NCBI RefSeq assembly: GCF_014212135.1
Contig: NZ_JACJVQ010000003.1
Span: forward strand, 248,001 to 312,000
DNA length: 64,000 nucleotides
From: Cohnella thailandensis
GTDB taxonomy: Bacteria; Bacillota; Bacilli; Paenibacillales; Paenibacillaceae
Direction of reading: 5' to 3'
Shown here: piece after piece, positions 42,476 to 51,113 of the stretch
Layout: each line of letters begins with the position of its first letter
How positions within the stretch are numbered: position 1 is the first letter of the stretch
Translations under genes and position numbers: made by a program
Notes under the pieces: model-generated
What the model was told of the DNA's origin: nothing
The model's database searches: none
Seen by the model: the letters and a program-made list of their open reading frames with translations, nothing else

Positions 42476-43048
42476 TCAGATTACTTTTTTCTTATAGTAC
42501 AAACCGAGCACGCCATTGCTATAGGTTTTACTGTTTATTAATTGCAAGTCGTGCTGTTTATCGGAAGACTCGAATAGTCTTTCGCCTCTAGAAGCGATTG
42601 CAGGATGAACGAACACCCAAAGGTCGTCGAAAAGCTCATGCTCGATAAAGAGCTGCCAGGTTTTCAATCCGCTCTCGACGGAGATCATTCCTGCCGTTTT
42701 CTTCAGTGCTAGCATTTCCTGTACGAAAGATTCGTTATCTTTGATCAGGATTTGCTCTGAATTCCTCCACACAAGATCTTTGAGCGAACGGGAGATCACG
42801 GTTTTCGGAATGTCGTTTATTTTCTTTGCGATCGAGCGCTCGAGATCGGACCCGGAGGATTGCTCGGCACTTTGCCAGTACTCTGCCAACTGCGCATAGG
42901 TATTTCCCCCGACGACGATCCGATCTATCCTGTTGTAATAGTCGACATACTCCTCCAGAATTTCATCGCTAAGTTTCATCCATTGATCTTCATCGGTGAC
43001 AACACTATCCAGTGACATATGCATCGTTAATACCGTTGTTCCGATCAT
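42476..43048 (-). CDS. Dihydrofolate reductase-like (RibD C-terminal domain) protein
   Basis: A 190-residue protein of the YyaP/YwjB type: TMHMSLDSVVTDEDQW, DRIVVGGNTYAQLAEYWQ, and a C-terminal GLYYKKK. The RibD_C fold binds NADPH, but small family members have no proven substrate. ATG 43048 follows AAGGAGG. It is last in a four-gene minus-strand operon headed by an ArsR regulator. Confidence 0.85.
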   Translation of the reverse strand: MIGTTVLTMHMSLDSVVTDEDQWMKLSDEILEEYVDYYNRIDRIVVGGNTYAQLAEYWQSAEQSSGSDLERSIAKKINDIPKTVISRSLKDLVWRNSEQILIKDNESFVQEMLALKKTAGMISVESGLKTWQLFIEHELFDDLWVFVHPAIASRGERLFESSDKQHDLQLINSKTYSNGVLGLYYKKKVI

Positions 43049-43061
43049 ATAAGTCCTCCTT

Positions 43062-43550
43062 CTATTGCGCTCCATGGTAAGCCTGAATTAATGTTTCGAT
43101 GTCAATCTTCGTCATACGATCAATGGCATCCGCAACCCTTTGGGCTTTGTCGGGATCGGGGTCATTAACCATCTCCCACGCGATAGTCGGGGCGATTTGC
43201 CAATACACGCCGTATTTGTCCCTAAGCCAGCCGCACACTTCTTTAACTCCGCCTTCGGAGAGCTTTTCCCAGTAATGATCGATTTCTTCTTGCGTATCGC
43301 AGCTTACGTAAAGCGATATACCGTCGCCGAATGTAAAAGAAGGTCCTCCGTTTACCGCAATAAGTTCCTGTCCGTCCAGTTGAAAACGTATTGTTCTTAC
43401 GGTGCCCGCAGATCCCCCTTGCCCATCTGCATAACGAGTGATGTTACTAATCTTGGAATTTTTAAAAATCGAGACGTATGCATTTACTGCTTCCTCCGCC
43501 TGATGATCGAACACCAAATGCGGTGTGATTTTTTGCATGGGAATTTTCAT
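43062..43550 (-). CDS. PhnB-like VOC protein
   Basis: A 162-residue protein of the PhnB/3-demethylubiquinone-methyltransferase-like group: ITPHLVFDHQAEEAVNAYVSIF, TVRTIRFQLDGQELIAVNGG, and the conserved KYGVYWQIAP. It lies between the SRPBCC and RibD_C genes in the ArsR-led operon; such PhnB, SRPBCC and ArsR sets are common in Bacilli. No catalytic role is established. Confidence 0.88.
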   Translation of the reverse strand: MKIPMQKITPHLVFDHQAEEAVNAYVSIFKNSKISNITRYADGQGGSAGTVRTIRFQLDGQELIAVNGGPSFTFGDGISLYVSCDTQEEIDHYWEKLSEGGVKEVCGWLRDKYGVYWQIAPTIAWEMVNDPDPDKAQRVADAIDRMTKIDIETLIQAYHGAQ

Positions 43551-43566
43551 TTCATTTTATTTCCTT

Positions 43567-44043
43567 TCATCTTAAAGTCGCCAGAAGCTCGGCAAAACGA
43601 TCCATGCCCTCGCTCGCTCCTTTTTCCGCTCCGTTCCGAAGCATCCAATTGCGGGCCTCCATCGTCTGAAAGACCGTGTGGGCAGTCAGCTTCGTGCGTC
43701 CTTCCTGCAGCGCTTCAAGCGTTACTGTTTCAAGCATCACCTTGCCTGGATTCCCTTCGTATTCATAGGTCCTGACAAGCTTCTCAGGAGGAACGCAATC
43801 GTGATAGACGCCATTAAAAGCATGAACATTGCCATCGGCATCGCGTTGAATAAATCGCCAGATACCTCCTTTTCTAACCTCCATCTTCTCCACGACAGTT
43901 GTAAGGTACTTCGGTCCCCACCATTTGGGTATGGCTTTAGAATCGGAGTACATCCTGAATACGAGCTCACGCGGTGCATCGAAGACGCGTGTTACGATGA
44001 TCTCTTGTTTCTGAGGTTCGGCAATAATTTCAGATCTTGTCAC
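43567..44043 (-). CDS. SRPBCC (AHSA1-like) domain protein
   Basis: A 158-residue START-like fold: ITRVFDAPRELVFRMYSD near residue 17, IPKWWGPKYLTT, then ETVTLEALQEGRTKLT and a final amphipathic helix with GASEGMDRFAELL. Such proteins bind hydrophobic ligands in a central cavity. The gene overlaps the end of the ArsR gene by 14 bases, the standard ArsR/SRPBCC arrangement. Confidence 0.9.
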   Translation of the reverse strand: MTRSEIIAEPQKQEIIVTRVFDAPRELVFRMYSDSKAIPKWWGPKYLTTVVEKMEVRKGGIWRFIQRDADGNVHAFNGVYHDCVPPEKLVRTYEYEGNPGKVMLETVTLEALQEGRTKLTAHTVFQTMEARNWMLRNGAEKGASEGMDRFAELLATLR

Positions 44044-44362
44044 GTCTATTCTCCTCTTCTTTAAGTTCCTGCAAGTAATCGTTCATACGATCGAAACTCT
44101 CGTCAATGATGAGGCGATAGGACTCTATCCAACTTTCCAGTTCCCTGAATGGATCGGGGCGCAGCTTGTAGACTCTCCGATTCCCCTTCACTCGCGCCTC
44201 AACAAGTCCGGTATCATTCAGGATACGAAGATGCTTGGAAACTTTCGGTTGAATAAGTCCAAGCCGATCGGTAATCTCCCCCACGGTAAGGGGGCCTTTG
44301 CGCAAAAGCTCAACGATTTCGAATCGATTTGGCTCGGCGAGAGCATATAATGTTGATTTCAT
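44030..44362 (-). CDS. ArsR-family repressor (SdpR-like)
   Basis: A 110-residue winged-HTH protein: LYALAEPNRFEIVELLRKGPLTVGEI, then QPKVSKHLRILNDTGLVEAR and RVYKLRPDPFRELESWIES; no metal-binding Cys. It heads the SRPBCC, PhnB and RibD_C operon. The start codon has no Shine-Dalgarno, and the promoter places transcription initiation at or next to the ATG, so the mRNA may be leaderless. A perfect palindrome inside the promoter suggests autorepression. Confidence 0.92.
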   Translation of the reverse strand: MKSTLYALAEPNRFEIVELLRKGPLTVGEITDRLGLIQPKVSKHLRILNDTGLVEARVKGNRRVYKLRPDPFRELESWIESYRLIIDESFDRMNDYLQELKEEENRRDKI

Positions 44363-44368
44363 GATTGG

Positions 44369-44398
44369 AATATACCATGAATGGTATATACATGTAAA
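44369..44398 (-). promoter_or_regulatory. Promoter and operator of the ArsR operon
   Basis: On the minus strand TTTACA (44393-44398), 18 bp and TATATT (44369-44374). The palindrome ATATACCAT, GA, ATGGTATAT (44370-44389) spans the spacer and -10. Confidence 0.7.
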
Positions 44399-44450
44399 GG
44401 TATATTCTTTTTAGAGAATATTAATGCAAACATCGCTAACAAAGGGGTAT

Positions 44451-44497
44451 AAAAAATACACCGCCAGAGCGTACATAAGGCTGCATGGCGGTGTTTT
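44451..44497 (-). terminator. Terminator of the lipoprotein gene
   Basis: ACACCGCCA (44458-44466) pairs with TGGCGGTGT (44486-44494). On the minus strand the stem is followed by a T-rich run (complement of 44451-44457). Confidence 0.75.
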
Positions 44498-44556
44498 ATG
44501 AAGAGAAAAAGTTAGCGATAAGCCCGCTCAACGAAAGTTAAAGAATGGACCCCCGC

Positions 44557-45711
44557 TTACAAAATAGATTTAAATTTCACAATCGATCCGATTTTGCCCG
44601 AGGCTTCGCCCTCATAGGCCAGCTTCACATAGAAAGACGATTCATTCGGATCCCAACAGGCCAGAAGCCATATGACGGCGGGCAGCGGGTACCCCTTCAT
44701 CACCGTTATTTTGTTCAGCAATTGGCCGTCCTTAAGCTCGGCCGACGATATTTCATCCTTATCGACAACATCATGGATCAAGATTCGATTCTCATCGGGA
44801 GATAGACTGAATGCGTACGTGTAACGGCCTCGGTCGGCATCCGGTTTGCTTAATAACGTCGTAAATTTGTCTGTTGCCGGATCATAGATATAGACGCCAT
44901 CCTCGTTCTTGTGTTGCCCGTCAAACAAAACGCTGCCGTTCGAAAGCGTATGAAAGCTCCAGATAGAATACTCCTCTTCTGCTATTATCTTTTCAGACCG
45001 CAGACTCTCCAGCTCGATTTTATACAAGCTTGACTGCGCTCCGCTTCCAACCCCAATCTTCATATACAGCGCGCCGTCCGCGACTTGAAGCTCATGTTCG
45101 TAGCTGTAAGATTGTGCATCCAAAACCTCCTCAAGCCGGATCTCGTACACATTGGCCTCTACGGAATCTACAATGTAAAGCACGCCGACCTCGGTTGAAA
45201 AAGCGGCATACCTTCCTTCCGCATCTGCAAACCGGTTGAGCATCATCTGATCCTTGCTCAGGAGCGTTTTATACGGCTCGCGGCTTTTATCCAATATTTC
45301 CGTGCTATCGCCGGTTGCGATATTCAAGATGTAAGCGGAAGTTCCGGAGTCGTATAAAGCCTTCTTGCCGTTCAGCGCTACATCGTTGACGGGCTCCTCC
45401 AGTAATTTCACCGGCTTTCGATCCTCGTCGTCCTCCAGGCCTGCGGAATAGAAGCCTTCGTTCCCGTTGTATAGCATGCGTCCATTCTGGATGGATAAAA
45501 TATCCTCATAACTCAGCTCTTCGTCGATTGGCAGCAGCTTCCCGTCCAGTAACGGAGCTTCCATCTTGCCGAGCTCCGTCCTTACATCCTCGCTCAGCAC
45601 ATAGGACGCGGTTTGGGGAGACCCTGCTTCGACTATCGAGCAGCCTCCTATCACAACCATACCTGCGATCAGTCCAACAAACCAACTGTTTTTCAAAGAT
45701 TCTAATTTCAT
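44557..45711 (-). CDS. Lipoprotein with beta-propeller-like repeats
   Basis: 384 residues starting with a lipoprotein signal (LIAGMVVIGGC, Cys about residue 24). The mature part shows recurring blade-like segments such as YIYDPATDKFTTLL and FSLSPDENRILIHD, typical of WD40/TolB-like propellers. No family is recognised. It follows the kinase/regulator pair by 81 bp on the same strand and may be part of their signalling unit, for example as an extracytoplasmic sensor or a target gene. Confidence 0.7.
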   Translation of the reverse strand: MKLESLKNSWFVGLIAGMVVIGGCSIVEAGSPQTASYVLSEDVRTELGKMEAPLLDGKLLPIDEELSYEDILSIQNGRMLYNGNEGFYSAGLEDDEDRKPVKLLEEPVNDVALNGKKALYDSGTSAYILNIATGDSTEILDKSREPYKTLLSKDQMMLNRFADAEGRYAAFSTEVGVLYIVDSVEANVYEIRLEEVLDAQSYSYEHELQVADGALYMKIGVGSGAQSSLYKIELESLRSEKIIAEEEYSIWSFHTLSNGSVLFDGQHKNEDGVYIYDPATDKFTTLLSKPDADRGRYTYAFSLSPDENRILIHDVVDKDEISSAELKDGQLLNKITVMKGYPLPAVIWLLACWDPNESSFYVKLAYEGEASGKIGSIVKFKSIL

Positions 45712-45792
45712 TCTTGGCTACACCCTTTCGATCGTTTCTTACGATCACTATAAGGGAAGGTTATGTGCAAATTCGCCTCGCTTGTTGCCAAC

Positions 45793-47289
45793 TTATGTCC
45801 ACAGCGGCAGCTCGGCTTGAACGATTACATGCCCGCCCTCCTGGCGATATACGATCGTTCCCCCGTGGCTTTCCACGATGGCCCGGCAAATCGCTAAACC
45901 CAGTCCAATGCTGCCTGTATCGCTCCGATCCGTTCCATGAGCCCGGTAAAAAGGCTCGAAAACCAACAGCTCGTCCGCATCCTTATCTGTATCCCGCTCA
46001 TTCGCTACTTGAACTACGGCAACCTCTGCGGACCGGAACGCCTTAATCTGAATGTCCGTCCCTGCGGTGCCATATTTGATCGCATTATCCAGCAAATTCA
46101 CCCATACCTTCCGCAGCTCCTCGCTTTGTCCGCGGACCGTAAGATGCTGCGAATCGCATTGCAGCAGCATTTTGTAACGGGCGGCCTTCATTTCCAGATC
46201 TTCGCAGCAAGCCTGCAGTTGCTCATGCAAGTTAACCGGTACGTTTGGCGCCTGCCGCTGTCCCTCGTCTTCCCTGCGGGCGAGTTCAAGCACTTGGGCA
46301 ACCATGCTGTGCAGTCGGTCGCTTTCCGTTTTAATTTTGACGGCTGCGCGCTCGAGAAAATCGGGATCGTCGAAGTTCGGCTTACCGATAATTTGCGCAT
46401 AGCCGGAAATGGAAGTAAGCGGCGTTTTCAGCTCATGGGTTATATGCTGATAAAATCGCCTCTTGCTCTGTTCAAGCGCGACAACCCGATTTCGTTCGGC
46501 TTCAAGATGCTCCATTTGCTCCTCGATTTGCCGCTTCATCTGTTTAAAACTGGCCGCCAACAGACCTGCTTCATCGCTTCGGTTTGCGGGCAGCGCCGCG
46601 TTCTCTTGGTTGCCCTCCCCCAGTCCTCGCATCGCATGCGACAGCGCAATCAGGGGTCGAGTCATCCTTCTCGACAATATATAAGTAAACACAGTAACGA
46701 TAACAAACAGAAACGCCGCGAATCCGGCCAAGCTTTTGAGGATCGCTCGGTTATGCATGTAACGGCTTGAATAATCGCTGGTGAGACGGAAGGAACCTTC
46801 ATAGCGCTCGCCGGAATAGAAAGGAATCGTGAGCATAATGAGATATTCGTCGCCGTCTTGCACCCTTGTTACGACTGATTTATTTTGCGCGCTCAACGCT
46901 ATATCGGCTTCCAGCGAGAAATTGCCGCTAGCGGACTGCAATGGATCGAGAATGACGCTTCCGCCTTTGGTAAAGCGAGTCTCTCCCGCGAATCTGCCAT
47001 CTTTATCATAATAAGCCGCAGGATGGCCCGTGCTTCGGCTGATGCCGTAAAGCAGCCGCGATATCCGCTCTTGCTCGTTCTCCCTGCTTCCTTGGCGGAC
47101 AAGCGCATCCTGCTGGATATGATCATACGCAAACGACTGAAGCTTCCTCATATCTCCCCGAATCGTCGCATTCGTCTGCTCTTTCAATACGTGGGAGATA
47201 TACATATAGAGACAGCCGGTTGATATCGAGAAAATAACGATGAAGCCAATCGTAAACCTCCAGTGGATCGGCAGGATTCTTCTTTTCAT
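45793..47289 (-). CDS. Sensor histidine kinase (HAMP/HisKA/HATPase)
   Basis: 498 residues: TM1 about 10-30, an extracytoplasmic region of about 150 residues, TM2 about 185-205, HAMP, then HisKA with HITHELKTPLTSISGY and an ATPase domain with LLDNAIKYG (N-box) and GSIGLGLAICRAIVESHGG (G-box). It overlaps the regulator gene by four bases (ATGA). It is a BaeS/WalK-like classical kinase; the signal is unknown, possibly linked with the lipoprotein next door. Confidence 0.93.
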   Translation of the reverse strand: MKRRILPIHWRFTIGFIVIFSISTGCLYMYISHVLKEQTNATIRGDMRKLQSFAYDHIQQDALVRQGSRENEQERISRLLYGISRSTGHPAAYYDKDGRFAGETRFTKGGSVILDPLQSASGNFSLEADIALSAQNKSVVTRVQDGDEYLIMLTIPFYSGERYEGSFRLTSDYSSRYMHNRAILKSLAGFAAFLFVIVTVFTYILSRRMTRPLIALSHAMRGLGEGNQENAALPANRSDEAGLLAASFKQMKRQIEEQMEHLEAERNRVVALEQSKRRFYQHITHELKTPLTSISGYAQIIGKPNFDDPDFLERAAVKIKTESDRLHSMVAQVLELARREDEGQRQAPNVPVNLHEQLQACCEDLEMKAARYKMLLQCDSQHLTVRGQSEELRKVWVNLLDNAIKYGTAGTDIQIKAFRSAEVAVVQVANERDTDKDADELLVFEPFYRAHGTDRSDTGSIGLGLAICRAIVESHGGTIVYRQEGGHVIVQAELPLWT

Positions 47290-47972
47290 ACCGCTCCCCG
47301 AGCTCCCAATCGGTAACCGACGCCAAACACCGTATCGATCAAAGCCATATCCAGCTTTTTGCGGATTCGCTGCACGTGAACGTCAACCGTCCTTATGTCG
47401 CCCTCATAATCCATCTCCCACACATGATCCACGATTTCTTCCCTTGAGAATACGCGCCCGGGATATTCGTGAAACAGGAGCAGCAGCTCGAATTCCTTAG
47501 GTTTTAGCTTGATCTCTTGTCCGTGCCTATAAACCGCATAGCCGTGCTTGTCCAGCTCAAGGCCTGGAGCCAGCTCGACTCGCCGATTCGCCAAACGATT
47601 ATCCGCTTTTTCCTTTCGCCTCAGCAGCGCCTTTATTCGTGCGGCCACTTCCCGCAGCTCGAACGGCTTAGTCATGTAATCGTCGGCGCCAAGCTCGAGC
47701 CCCACGATTTTATCTAGCGTGTCGGTGCGCGCAGTAAGCATTAGAATCGGGACTGAGTACTTCGTAGACACTTCTTTGCAAATATCGAAGCCGTCGGCAT
47801 CCGGCAGCATGGCGTCCAGAAGCAGCAAATCCGGCTCTGCCTGCTCCAGCAAACGGAGGCCGCCTTTGCCTGTGCCTGCGCTGAACACGGAATAGCCCTC
47901 GCCTCTGAGCGCATAGGTCAGTATGTCTCGAATGGCATCGTCATCTTCTATAATTAGCAGCTTTTTGGGCAA
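47286..47972 (-). CDS. OmpR-family response regulator
   Basis: About 228 residues. The receiver domain has acidic EDDD near the start, phosphoacceptor Asp in LLLLDAMLPDADG (about residue 50) and TKPFELRE with the conserved Lys; the C-terminal winged helix has LKPKEFELLLLFHEYPGRVFSRE and RTVDVHVQRIRKKL. The start is TTG 47972, seven bases from GAGGAG; an ATG at 48005 has no ribosome site and would add an unlikely tail. First gene of the regulator, kinase and lipoprotein group. Confidence 0.93.
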   Translation of the reverse strand: MPKKLLIIEDDDAIRDILTYALRGEGYSVFSAGTGKGGLRLLEQAEPDLLLLDAMLPDADGFDICKEVSTKYSVPILMLTARTDTLDKIVGLELGADDYMTKPFELREVAARIKALLRRKEKADNRLANRRVELAPGLELDKHGYAVYRHGQEIKLKPKEFELLLLFHEYPGRVFSREEIVDHVWEMDYEGDIRTVDVHVQRIRKKLDMALIDTVFGVGYRLGARGAV

Positions 47973-48089
47973 AATAGAGCTCCTCGCTTCCAGTCTGCAA
48001 TGCAATCGTATTCCTTCATTATAACGGGAAAATATTGCCGTTTTATTGCCAGCTTGGCGAAAGCTTCAATCATCTTAGATCGAGCAAAA

Positions 48090-48129
48090 AATACATCGCC
48101 CAGGGCACAAGCCCCTATGGCGATGTATT
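48090..48129. terminator. Hairpin in the regulator/beta-mannosidase gap
   Basis: AATACATCGCC (48090-48100) pairs with GGCGATGTATT (48119-48129). A-run on the left side gives a T-run on the minus strand, so it could end minus-strand transcripts coming from the mannoside operon. Confidence 0.6.
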
Positions 48130-48391
48130 CAAATATTACGATTTATTGACGGGATAAGTTTTGTTTTGCGCTCGAGTTGAACTTTGCCCAGATGACGCCT
48201 CCATAATAGCCAACATTTGGGCTAAAGGCCGATTCGAAGCCGAGCCCCTACTCCAATTCCGGCTCCTTTGGCGCCTGGTCGAGCAAAGCGATCGAGCTGG
48301 CGACGAATGCTGGTATTGCCAAGGGATACCCGGACGGAACATTCCGTCCGAACGCACGGACTACCAGCGCCGAAGCGAACTAAATAGCAAA

Positions 48392-48435
48392 GCAAACACA
48401 CGCCAAGCCTTTAGGCCGCTTAGCGATGTGTTTGC
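48392..48435 (-). terminator. Hairpin after the beta-mannosidase gene
   Basis: GCAAACACA (48392-48400) pairs with TGTGTTTGC (48427-48435), with further pairing inside. It lies about 40 bp past the stop codon of the mannosidase. Confidence 0.6.
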
Positions 48436-48473
48436 GGTTGATAGCGACAGGCTGAGCGACGCTTATCCCTGCG

Positions 48474-51005
48474 CTACCCCTTCAACGGCGTTGTCGAGAC
48501 AGCGTTCAGCGCGCTAATACGAATTCGGTCCAGCAGCATCGGCTGGCCGTCCGCTTGCCTTAGCTTGATCGTCTTCGACTCTCCCGGCAGCAGCTCGAAG
48601 AAATTGTCGCTCATCCGAACGTTGCCCTGCGGGATGTCTATGGTCACCAGCCTGGCGACAGCGCCTGCCGCCTGAACCGTCACGACTCCCCGTTCCGCGT
48701 CCACGCTCGCCGTCAGCTGGGCTTGCGGCAAATCGAGCTCCTTTGGATCCCGCAAGTAATAAAAGTTGTCCTCGCAATCCCATCCCGGCGCCGACAGCCT
48801 AACCAACGCTCGATCCGGGGCAAGCCCACCGAGAATGTCAGGCTCCTCCCATTCCCCCAGCTTCGCGGCCGTATTGGCGCCGACTTCGGCAGCCGTCTCC
48901 AACGTCTTGGCAAGCCTGCCTTCCAAGTCGTACACCTGTAGCATCACCTTGCCCGAGTAGGCTTGCAGTCGGTCATTAACGACCCACAGCTTAAGCGGCT
49001 CGCCGGGCTCGTGGTCCAGCGTGAGGTGCAACGGCTGATAAAATTTACGAGCATAATAGTAAGAAGCCTTCGGCAGCAGCTCGTAATCGATCAACGACCA
49101 GCTCGTGCCCGGCCAGCTGTCGCCATGCTGCCAGATGAGAGATCCGCTTGTTCTGGCCTTGTTGCGGCGATAGTGCTCGATGCCGTACTTGAGCCCTTCC
49201 GCCTGCGTCAGCATCGAGAATCTCATATATTCCTCGATGTCGGAAGGGATTCCGGTATATCCCTCCATTAGCAGAATGCCTTTCTGATGATTCGTATCCT
49301 TGTTCCGGTACGCCATCTCGACGCTTCCCCAATAGAACTCCTCGTCCGGGACGTATTTCTCCAGCGTATGGCGATTGGCCGAGGCGTGCATGCCGAATTC
49401 GCTGCTGAACAGCGTAAAATCCTTTTTGTAATTTTTGAAGGTGACGCCTTCGATGCTGTAATCAAGCTTCGTCGGTTCGCCGAATCGGCGCGGATAGACC
49501 GACCCATGCCAGACTTGCCAGTTGTGCCGGTCGCCTACCTCCGGATCGTTGGCGTCGTTGCCGCCATACGGAGAAGACGGCCAGTAAGGGCGGGAATCGT
49601 CGTATTGCTCCAGGACCTCAGGCAATAAAGCATGGTAGATGGATTCGCCGTAGAACGGACAGGTGATATCGCCGTCCGAAGACTTCATATCGTACAGCCA
49701 ATCGATTTCGTTGTTCCCGCACCACAGGGCAAGCGACGCGTGATTGCGCAATCGCTTAACGTTGCAAATCGCTTCCTGCCTCACATTGTCCATGAAGTCT
49801 GCATTGTAATCAGGGAAGAGGGCGTTAGCGAAGGCAAAGTCCTGCCAAACAAGGACGCCCAACCGGTCGCATTCATCATAGAAGATATCCTTCTCGTAAA
49901 TGCCTCCGGCCCAGATGCGCAGCATATTCATATTCGATTCGACGGCCAGTTCGATCAGATCCGTATAACGCTTGTCGGGCGCCGAGCCGATGAGGTTATC
50001 CACCGGAATCCAGTTGGAGCCTTTGGCGAACAATCGGACGCCGTTCAATAAGAAAGCAAAGGCATTCCGGCCCTGTTCATCCTCCAGCAGCAGCTCGATC
50101 GTACGAATGCCGAATGGCTTGCGGTAGCGGTCCGTTTCTTGTCCGCCCGCGTACAGAACGACTTCAAGCTCGTACATGTAAGGCCGTCCTAGATCATGGG
50201 TCCACCAGAGCTCCGGACAGTCAATCGTCAAACTTAATTCCGCGCACGAGCGCTCCAGCTTGCCGGCCGCTTCCGCTGCCGTTTTGCCAAGCGCGTCGAT
50301 CAGACAGGCGCGATAAGTCAATTCGGCGCTTCGATCGAAGCATTTGGCCTCGATGGAAGCCCGCACGGTTGCCCTATCCTTGTCGGCCGTATCCGTGCGC
50401 GCATATACGCTATCCAAGCGAGCCCGCTTGCTGCGCTTTAGATAAACCTTGCCCCAGATGCCCGTCGTTACCATGCGGGGGCCCCAGTCCCATCCGAAAT
50501 TCATGGCCGCCTTGCGAATCCAAGGGCGTTCCTTCGTATAAGAAGACCATTGCATCTGGGCCTTGTCCCGATTGTGCAGGAACAAGGGATCGAACTTGAC
50601 CGCCACCGTATTGCGACCGCGATTCACGATGCCCGTCACATCGTAAACATAACGGCGGTGCATGTTGGCCGTTCGTCCGATCTCCAGGCCGTTCACATAA
50701 ATGGTGGCGAACGTATCCAGTCCTTCGAACGCAAGTTCCAGCCGTTCCGCCCGGCTTGGCGCTTCGTCCAGCTGGAACTTGGTCCGATACCACCATTCCT
50801 TCTGTTCGATCCATCTGCACTTGATGTCGTTATGTCCGTAATAAGGATGCTCGATCAGCTTCCTCTCGATCAGCGCGGAATGAACGTCTCCCGGCACGGC
50901 GGCCGTCATCCAGAAGCGGTCGTCCAGACCGGGATCCGCGAGCTGAAGCGGTGGAACCTGTCCGACCTCGTAATGCTGCAATCTCCATTCGCCCGATAGT
51001 TCCAT
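48474..51005 (-). CDS. Beta-mannosidase, glycoside hydrolase family 2
   Basis: About 843 residues, cytoplasmic. GH2 layout: sugar-binding jelly roll (LAFEGLDTFATIYVNG and MHRRYVYDVT near residues 75-110), Ig-like domain, TIM barrel and C-terminal beta domains. Catalytic acid/base Glu is in WCGNNEIDW (about 431) and the nucleophile Glu in FSSEFGMHA (about 535), both as in MndA/ManA beta-mannosidases; it would release mannose from the ends of manno-oligosaccharides. ATG 51005 follows GGGGGA; upstream in-frame ATG 51017 and 51056 are alternatives. It is last in the LacI-linked importer operon, separated from the binding-protein gene by a long hairpin. Confidence 0.9.
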   Translation of the reverse strand: MELSGEWRLQHYEVGQVPPLQLADPGLDDRFWMTAAVPGDVHSALIERKLIEHPYYGHNDIKCRWIEQKEWWYRTKFQLDEAPSRAERLELAFEGLDTFATIYVNGLEIGRTANMHRRYVYDVTGIVNRGRNTVAVKFDPLFLHNRDKAQMQWSSYTKERPWIRKAAMNFGWDWGPRMVTTGIWGKVYLKRSKRARLDSVYARTDTADKDRATVRASIEAKCFDRSAELTYRACLIDALGKTAAEAAGKLERSCAELSLTIDCPELWWTHDLGRPYMYELEVVLYAGGQETDRYRKPFGIRTIELLLEDEQGRNAFAFLLNGVRLFAKGSNWIPVDNLIGSAPDKRYTDLIELAVESNMNMLRIWAGGIYEKDIFYDECDRLGVLVWQDFAFANALFPDYNADFMDNVRQEAICNVKRLRNHASLALWCGNNEIDWLYDMKSSDGDITCPFYGESIYHALLPEVLEQYDDSRPYWPSSPYGGNDANDPEVGDRHNWQVWHGSVYPRRFGEPTKLDYSIEGVTFKNYKKDFTLFSSEFGMHASANRHTLEKYVPDEEFYWGSVEMAYRNKDTNHQKGILLMEGYTGIPSDIEEYMRFSMLTQAEGLKYGIEHYRRNKARTSGSLIWQHGDSWPGTSWSLIDYELLPKASYYYARKFYQPLHLTLDHEPGEPLKLWVVNDRLQAYSGKVMLQVYDLEGRLAKTLETAAEVGANTAAKLGEWEEPDILGGLAPDRALVRLSAPGWDCEDNFYYLRDPKELDLPQAQLTASVDAERGVVTVQAAGAVARLVTIDIPQGNVRMSDNFFELLPGESKTIKLRQADGQPMLLDRIRISALNAVSTTPLKG

Positions 51006-51032
51006 AAGGTCCCCCATGGTAGTTGATAAATT

Positions 51033-51083
51033 TTTGGTCCGACGAAGCTCCGGCAACCGTGCGCGGAGCTTCGTCGGACCAAA
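51033..51083 (-). other. 20-bp intercistronic hairpin between binding protein and beta-mannosidase
   Basis: Two perfect 20-base arms (51033-51052 and 51064-51083) enclose an 11-base loop. On the transcribed minus strand it is followed by A-rich, not T-rich, sequence, so it is not a standard terminator. It more likely stabilises the upstream binding-protein mRNA and lowers expression of the downstream enzyme. Confidence 0.65.
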
Positions 51084-51113
51084 TGTTTGTCTGTCAATGG
51101 TTTCCTGTCTACT

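Larger units (their letters stand above)
47973..48473. other. Gene-poor stretch of about 500 bp
   Basis: Between the OmpR-type regulator and the beta-mannosidase gene no convincing gene was found; open frames on either strand have no recognisable motif or good ribosome site. It holds hairpins at 48090-48129 and 48392-48435 and an 18-bp palindrome (GGACGGAACATTCCGTCC, 48332-48349). Confidence 0.5.

Noticed and set aside
25739..48129. Similar AATACAC/TCGCC hairpins at 25739, 44451 and 48090 as a repeat family
   Set aside because: The shared part is only about ten bases and is explained by similar terminator stems; the loops and flanks differ.
48136..48517. Short frames on both strands in the gap before the beta-mannosidase gene
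   Set aside because: No motif, weak starts, and the region is filled by hairpins; not supportable as genes.
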